The position numbers and the translations under genes are program-made. From Dentipellis sp. KUC8613 (lineage: Eukaryota; Basidiomycota; Agaricomycetes; Russulales; Hericiaceae), in assembly GCA_002286715.1 (NCBI GenBank), contig NSJX01000036.1:56535-120534 (forward strand): DNA of 64,000 bases. Direction: 5' to 3'. This document shows, one piece after another, positions 58,275 through 64,000 of the stretch. Below the pieces are notes generated by a model. The model ran no database searches. It had not been told where the DNA came from and worked only from the letters and a program-made list of their open reading frames with translations. Every line of letters begins with the position of its first letter. Position 1 is the first letter of the stretch.

Positions 58275-60365
58275 ATGGCCTCCGCCGCTCCCCCTGAAAA
58301 TCCGATCGTGTTGAACATCGCAACTACGTACGGCTGTATCCTCATCGGGAGTTGGCTTTCTAGCATCGTATGGGGCGTCTCCTGCGCGCAAACGTGCGTA
58401 CTATGATTCTTTGTATGCGTGTAGTGCGCGCTGACTGAGGAAGCGCGCTTCGCCACAGTTTCCTGTACTTGTCCAAGTGCGCGGTCCTCTCATGCTGACG
58501 CGAAATGCAGGAAAGACACTGATGATTGGTTGGTAGCTACTGGGATAAGGACTCGTGGGTGAAGAAGGGGCTGGTGAGTCGATTGTGTCCGGCTGTTCTT
58601 TCTAGTGTATCCTCTCGAGTAAAACTACAAATCTGATTGCTTCGATCTGTCCAGGTTATCTTCCTCTGGTGGGTTATGAGCGAACGTTCTAGTGTACAGA
58701 CACTGATGAAATTACAGGTTTGTCGATACGGCGGATGAGATCCTCATACTCCAACCTCGTACGTTGTTGCTCTTCCCGTCGCAAACCACGCGTTCACATA
58801 CGCGCGTCACCAGTCTGGCATGTCCTCATCGCGAACTTCGGCGACATACAGATTCTGTCTCAGATTCAGCCGTACGTCTGGCCATCCGTTGCTTCGTTTG
58901 ATCAGCGCTCACTGATATGTTCGGATGCTCATCACTGATAGTGAGCTTACGGTCAGTTTATTGGACCCACAATCATAATTTGATCGGTAGCTGATGAATC
59001 GTCCGGCTGTGATCAGCATCGTGGATGGGTTACGGTAGGCCAGGATCGCGTACGCGAAGATACAAATCTTAACTTGGATTTTCGCTTGCTTTAGGCTCTT
59101 GTCGCCTTCTGCGTACAGTTATTTTTTGTACACAGAATCTACGTCTGTACGTGTTTTTGGTTTTGTGAGCTTCAACAATCTGACATCAAGCGTAGTCAGT
59201 GGAAATAAGTGGATCTTACCTGCCTTCCTGGTATGAATCCTCCAAATGCCGTGCTTCCTCGTCTCCTTACTGCTATTTTGTAGACCATTCTTTCGATATT
59301 CCAACTTGGTGAGCCGTCTTTCGTATCCGTATATCATGCACTGACCGGTCCCATCCAGTTGTCCTCATCCGTACGCCCCCTGATCGACCCTTACCTACGC
59401 CATACACTAATTCACGGCATCAATGCCAGCCTACGATGTTCTTACGTCCGTTGTCTTATCATCGCTCTCCCCCGTATACTCACAAATAAAACAGCTGGGC
59501 TTCAAGTCATACCACTTCCGGCATTCAAGAGTCCTGGGCTACCGTAAATTCCCTTCCTCACTTTCATACCCCTCCAATCGCTCACATTACTTCTAGGATA
59601 TCATAATGGCGCTCCGCTCTGTCACTGCTGCCGAAGACATCATAATCGCAGGCACAATGATTTTCCTCGTCCTAAGACACGGCCTGCCCCATTACCGCTC
59701 GTACGTTTCTGTTTCTCTCATATTCGCATCTGCGCGCAAGAGCTGACGTCGACGTGATTGCAGCACCCGTCGGATGGTATACCGGCTCATCCTGGTCACC
59801 TTCATGACCGGCTTCTGGACGGCAGTCGTTGGGATTGTCGAGCTGGCCATGGTCGCGCGCTTCCCAGCCACACTGCAGCTCATGGTGCCCGACGGGCCGC
59901 TCAGCGGCCTCTACTTCTCGTCGCTCCTTGCGAACCTCAACTCGCGTGGGTTCGTCAAGGGCGAGGACTTCTCGTGCTGGAACGACTCGGAGATCGAGCA
60001 GTCGAAGTCGAAGTCGAAGCCTTCGGACGCTACAAGCTCGGGAGGGAACCGCGCGGGAGGGATGGTTTTCAGAGTGTGGCCAGTGGGGAGCAAGACGACG
60101 GGATCTGATGGTACGAATGATGTGAGTGTGCTCGCTTCCATGCTCCAGTCATTGGCTGTGCTGACCATTGTGTGTGCGTACAGGTCTCGCTCACGGTCAA
60201 GGTCAATACGACGCAAGTCTCGGACCCGAACGCCCTTGAAGAGACCGGATCCTTGGACGACATACGGTATGCTAGTAAAGGAGGACCTGAGGTATGTAGG
60301 TGATTCTGGCTATGCATCAGCCTACTCACCGCCGGCAACGGGCGCAGTGCACGACCCAAGTGTAA
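58275..60365 (+). CDS. DUF6534 seven-helix membrane protein, copy 4
   Basis: Paralogue of the other four, function unknown. Starts MASAAPPENPIVLNIATTYG. Blocks: IGSWLSSIVWGVSCAQT, FLYLSK, YWDKDSWVKKGL, VIFLW, FVDTADEILILQP, WHVLIANFGDIQILSQIQP, ELT (micro-exon 58942-58951), HRGWVT, ALVAFCVQLFFVHRIYV, VSGNKWILPAFL, TILSIFQL, then SWAT, DIIMALRSVTAAEDIIIAGT, LVTFMTGFWTAVVGIVELAM and NLNSRGFVKGED. The tail has a Ser/Lys run (QSKSKSKPS). The last intron follows GGPE; the final exon gives CTTQV and stop at 60363-60365. About 15 exons. Confidence 0.8.
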
Positions 60366-61067
60366 CATCCTGAGCTCGTCGCATTCACTTGTTATCATGT
60401 CGGCCTGCTTCTACGTCTATGTGTCTTTCGGCTACTTGTGTAATGAATTGACCAATCGAGAATGCAGCTTGGTATGTAGCAGGGTTTTAAAGGATGTACA
60501 TATATAGGTGTATTTGACTATTTATTCACTCTCGCGCTGTCAATACCGCCTGTTTCATGGTACAATGTATCAACTCAGGTTCAAAAATGCTGGTGATCTA
60601 GCTCGTCGTATCACTCCCAAGTTCTCAGTCGAGTTTCAGACTGGGAGCATAACGGAAGTATAACCATGTCCGTGGGAAAGTCGGCTCAGGTTTCTAATCA
60701 ACATCCACAGTGACCGGAACACAGGGCCAGTCGTACGCAGCCTTGTCCACCGCCGAACTCCCAAGTCTCGTATACGTAGCATCGCAGCCTTTTCAAAACG
60801 TGGACATTCGGATCGGGTCAACAGAATGTATCCAACTCACACATACTTGCGTGCTTCTGAATCAGAGAAGGCGCATCTTCAGTTCCGCATTCTTCGTCTA
60901 TGGCACCTCCTGAGCGTTGCAGCGCCTGCACGTAAGGAGGGCGGCGCTTCATGAACTTTGTAGTGGTGAACAGCCGGGTGCGTGCAGATCTCTATATGAT
61001 TCTGATCCTCTTTGCCCGTGCACGATGGGGAAGATCGCTCGAAGGGCAGCTGCATTCCGTTCGTTCC

Positions 61068-61080
61068 ATGATCATCTGCC
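61068..61080 (+). promoter_or_regulatory. Conserved upstream block core of DUF6534 gene 5
   Basis: ATGATCATCTGCC, about 250 bp before the start ATG at 61320; the flanks are less conserved than before copies 2 and 4. Confidence 0.35.
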
Positions 61081-61201
61081 AGACTGCCTTCGTCCCAGCG
61101 CAAGCGCTCGCTCCACCCAGGGTCTTGCCGTCCTCGGAAGAGCGAGGCGATATCCGAGTCGCTTGTGGTATCAGCGTTGGATCTAACCGAAACTAGAAGG
61201 G

Positions 61202-61210
61202 GTACTTATA
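61202..61210 (+). promoter_or_regulatory. GTACTTATA element upstream of DUF6534 gene 5
   Basis: GTACTTATACTG, 118 bp before the ATG at 61320; further from the start than in copies 1, 2 and 4. Confidence 0.3.
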
Positions 61211-61319
61211 CTGCGTCCGACACTGACATGCCTTTCGCTCTGCGCCCTCCCTCTCTGCACGGTCCGTACCATTCAATTTCTGGCCCATACCAGCGATCCT
61301 CCCGGACTTTCAAGCTACC

Positions 61320-63413
61320 ATGGCCTCCGTTCTTCCACCTGAGAATACTTATATCCTGAATCTCTCGGATACATATGGGTGCATGCTTGCCGGAGCGTGG
61401 TTGTCTTGCATCGTGTGGGGTGTATCGTGTCTACAAACGTGCGTTTTCCTCGTATGCATACGGTGAACTACCAACAACCAATAGTATTATCACTATAGGT
61501 TCCTTTACTTGTCAAAGTGGGTCACATTCGAATGCAGGTGTACATCTAGAGGCTCAGCCGCCGGGCAGTTACTGGGATAAGGACCCGTGGACTAAGAAAG
61601 GATTGGTGAGTCGGCGCTTTCTAGCCACGCTTTAGCAATTTGCGTGTTCGCCACGAGGGGATTCTGATTCTGTAATCTGTATAGGTCGTCTTCCTCTGGT
61701 AATTGACCACCCAGCACTCCAGTGTCGCGAGTATTGATTACGTCGCAGGTGTGTCGACACTGCAAATGAGATCCTTCTGCTCGAACCTCGTACGTTGTCA
61801 TCATCTTCTATTCTTGAAGTCCCTCACGCTCGTGACTAGTTTGGCACGTACTTATCGCCAACTTTGGTGGCATCCGAGATGTGTCGAAGATCCAGCCGTG
61901 CGTCGATCTTGTTGTCACTTGCCCCGAACGTTCCATCTGAAATGCTCTACTGTTGCGGCGCCTCGCTACTAGTGCACTCACGGTAAGTCTGCGAGACTGG
62001 GAGATCTCTTTTCATCGAGGACTGATGGATTCTGATTGTTAGCACCACGGATGGGTCGCGGTAAGTCTGCAACTGATTTCCGGAAGAGCTCCCTTTGACG
62101 TGTTTCGCCGATACCCCAGGGAATCGTTGCGTTCTGTGTGCAGCTGTTCTTCGTTCATAGGATCTACCAGTGTGCGTTTTCGCGATCTCCCGTCATCTGT
62201 TTCCCACTTTCTGACATCTGGTGTAGTCAGCAGGCGCCAATGGATATTGCCTGCCTTCTTGGTATGCCGGCTACGATATTGCGGAGCATCTTCGCGCCTA
62301 ACTAACATCCCGTTCTAGACACTTCTTTCGTTATTCCAGCTCAGTGAGTCCGTCCTTCATACATAATTTTTGGGCCATCATGCTTAGCTTCTTGTACCCA
62401 GTCGTCCTCATCCGTAAGCTTCTCGCTCGCCTATATAGTAGCCATATATATGCTGACAGACCAAACAACGGCACCAGCGTACGATATCCTCACGTTCGTC
62501 GTCCCGTCTACTGCCTCGCTCGCATGCTCACAACGCACATAGGTTGTCTGCTAGTCATACCACTGCCGGAATTGAGCATGCCTGGGCCACTGTGAAAAAT
62601 CCTCTTCTTCATGTCCTTCTGGTCATTTACATTTCTTCCAGGATATCACCATCTCCCTTCGCTCCGTTACTGCGGCCGAGGATATCATCATCGCGGCATC
62701 GATGATATTCCTCGTGCTCAAAGAAGGCCTCCCTGAGTTCCGTTCGTGCGTACCACTCCCCCTTCCTTGGTCATTCTGAGTCGCAACACCGACGCTGAGA
62801 CAATCTTCAGAACCCGGCGCATGGTCTATCGCCTTATCCTCGTCACTTTCAACACCGGCTTCTGGACCGCCGTCGTCGCGATCGTCGAGCTCGCCATGGT
62901 TGCGCATTTTCCGGACGGCCTGCAATTCATGGTGCTCGAGGCGCCGCTGTGCAGCCTGTATTTCACCTCGCTCCTCGCGAACCTGAACTCGCGCGAGTTC
63001 ATCAAAGGAGATCACTTCACCAGCTGGAACGATTCGGAGTTGTCGTCGAATGGGAATGGGAGGAGCAGGGGGTCGCATTCGAAGGTGACTTCAAGCTCGA
63101 CGACGGATGAGGCTGGGCTGAAGTCTGGGGAGGGAATGACGTTCAGGCTGTGGCCTTTGGGAAGCAAGGCGACGACGTCAAATAGCACGAACGATGTAAG
63201 CTCACTCTTTTGTGGATGAGGACGTACGATGTTGATCTCTGGGTGCTCAGATGACAATCAAAGTCAATACGACGCAGGTGTCAGACTCAGATGTTCGTGT
63301 GGATTCTCTGGATGAGATGCGGTATAGGGCAGGCCCCGAGGTGCGTAACTGTCTCCTTCATACGTACGCGTCAGGTCGTTCATCACTCGTGGCAGAACGC
63401 ACACCAGGTTTGA
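61320..63413 (+). CDS. DUF6534 seven-helix membrane protein, copy 5
   Basis: Paralogue of the other four, function unknown. Starts MASVLPPENTYILNLSDTYG. Blocks: AGAWLSCIVWGVSCLQT, FLYLSK, YWDKDPWTKKGL, VVFLW, CVDTANEILLLEP, WHVLIANFGGIRDVSKIQP, ALT (micro-exon 61973-61982), HHGWVA, GIVAFCVQLFFVHRIYQ, VSRRQWILPAFL, TLLSLFQL, VVLI, then HAWAT-type segment, DITISLRSVTAAEDIIIAAS, FWTAVVAIVELAMVAHFP and NLNSREFIKGDH. The tail is Ser/Gly-rich. A last intron after GPE (about 63343-63395) leaves a final exon coding NAHQV with stop at 63411-63413. Confidence 0.8.
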
Positions 63414-64000
63414 GATCTGGCTTACGACCCTTCTAATGCTATCGTATTCACCACTACTAGTACCATGTCCTCAAAGATCCCCTTTTTGCTCTGTCCTTGT
63501 ATCTCACGCTTTCTATTCACGGCAAATGATACGTCTATGGTACTCTTCTACTGGGTCAGGGTTGCGGAGCTCGAGCTCGCTCTCGCACTCATAATTTGCG
63601 GACGTGCTCTGGTGGGGCTAGCAGTGTTTCGCGACACGTATATACTCGCACATACCAAGCACTCTGTTTCGACGTCAAGTTCGAATGATACTTCCGGAAC
63701 CGTGGGAAAAATACACCATGAAAGGACTCACTGGCAGCTGGGCTCTGTTGAGTCCCGTTCTCCTCCTGCAATACCTCAGATGACGACCGCCACGAGCTCG
63801 CATGGTACAATCCTTCCAACAACGATACTTCTCAGATAAGACGACACAGAGCTGCTGGTTATTTGAGCCCATCAAATGTGCATCACGCCCGGTACGTCTC
63901 GGTATCCTGAGCTCTTGAAGTAATATCTGTGAATTTTCCGAACTGCAGAGCGGTCTGGTGCTCGCAATTGCGCTAAATCCTGAGTTCCGCCATTTTTCTA
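63414..64000. other. Right edge, no gene supported
   Basis: 587 bp. A plus-strand open stretch from 63465 (124 codons) lacks family resemblance. Confidence 0.35.

Larger units (their letters stand above)
60366..61319. other. Intergenic upstream of DUF6534 gene 5
   Basis: 954 bp. No gene is supported. It includes ATGATCATCTGCC at 61068, the core of the conserved upstream block. Confidence 0.4.

Overview
The window looks like nuclear DNA of an Agaricomycete (mushroom-forming basidiomycete, possibly a polypore; the order is a guess). The genes are broken by many 50-65 nt GT-AG introns, coding exons are very GC-rich, and two membrane-protein families that I know from Agaricomycetes (DUF6533 and DUF6534) are present. 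There are no bacterial features. Exon joins were read by eye from splice sites and protein-family continuity, so each CDS span runs from start to stop codon with introns inside.

Left part (1-37.8 kb): after about 4 kb without a convincing gene comes a trichodiene-synthase-like (TRI5 family) terpene synthase (4180-5478). It is followed by cytochrome P450 A (minus), a secreted type-B carboxylesterase, an alpha/beta-hydrolase whose nucleophile elbow lacks serine, an MBOAT/wax-synthase-type acyltransferase, an epoxide-hydrolase-like protein, P450 B (minus), a GMC oxidoreductase, an APC-family amino-acid/GABA-type permease (minus), a DUF6533 membrane protein and P450 C. Further right lie a LaeA-like SAM methyltransferase, an aldo-keto reductase crossed by an assembly gap, and a BAHD-type acyltransferase. 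Together this is the composition expected of a sesquiterpenoid pathway: a cyclase, three P450s, FAD- and NADPH-dependent redox enzymes, two unrelated acyltransferases, hydrolases, a methyltransferase and a transporter. That these genes form one cluster is inference.

Right part (39.6-63.4 kb): five paralogous seven-helix DUF6534 genes, all on the plus strand, are dispersed among the methyltransferase, reductase and BAHD genes and two tRNA genes (Ala-TGC with a 29 nt intron, Ser-CGA with a 9 nt intron). They share a micro-exon gene structure. One copy has lost (or never gained) an intron, three share a conserved upstream block, and one carries a 49-base poly-G run inside its coding sequence.

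Intergenic regions hold simple repeats, a set of three degenerate direct repeats (9.4-10.7 kb), a duplicated terminal exon behind the aldo-keto reductase, and no recognisable intact transposon or CRISPR array.
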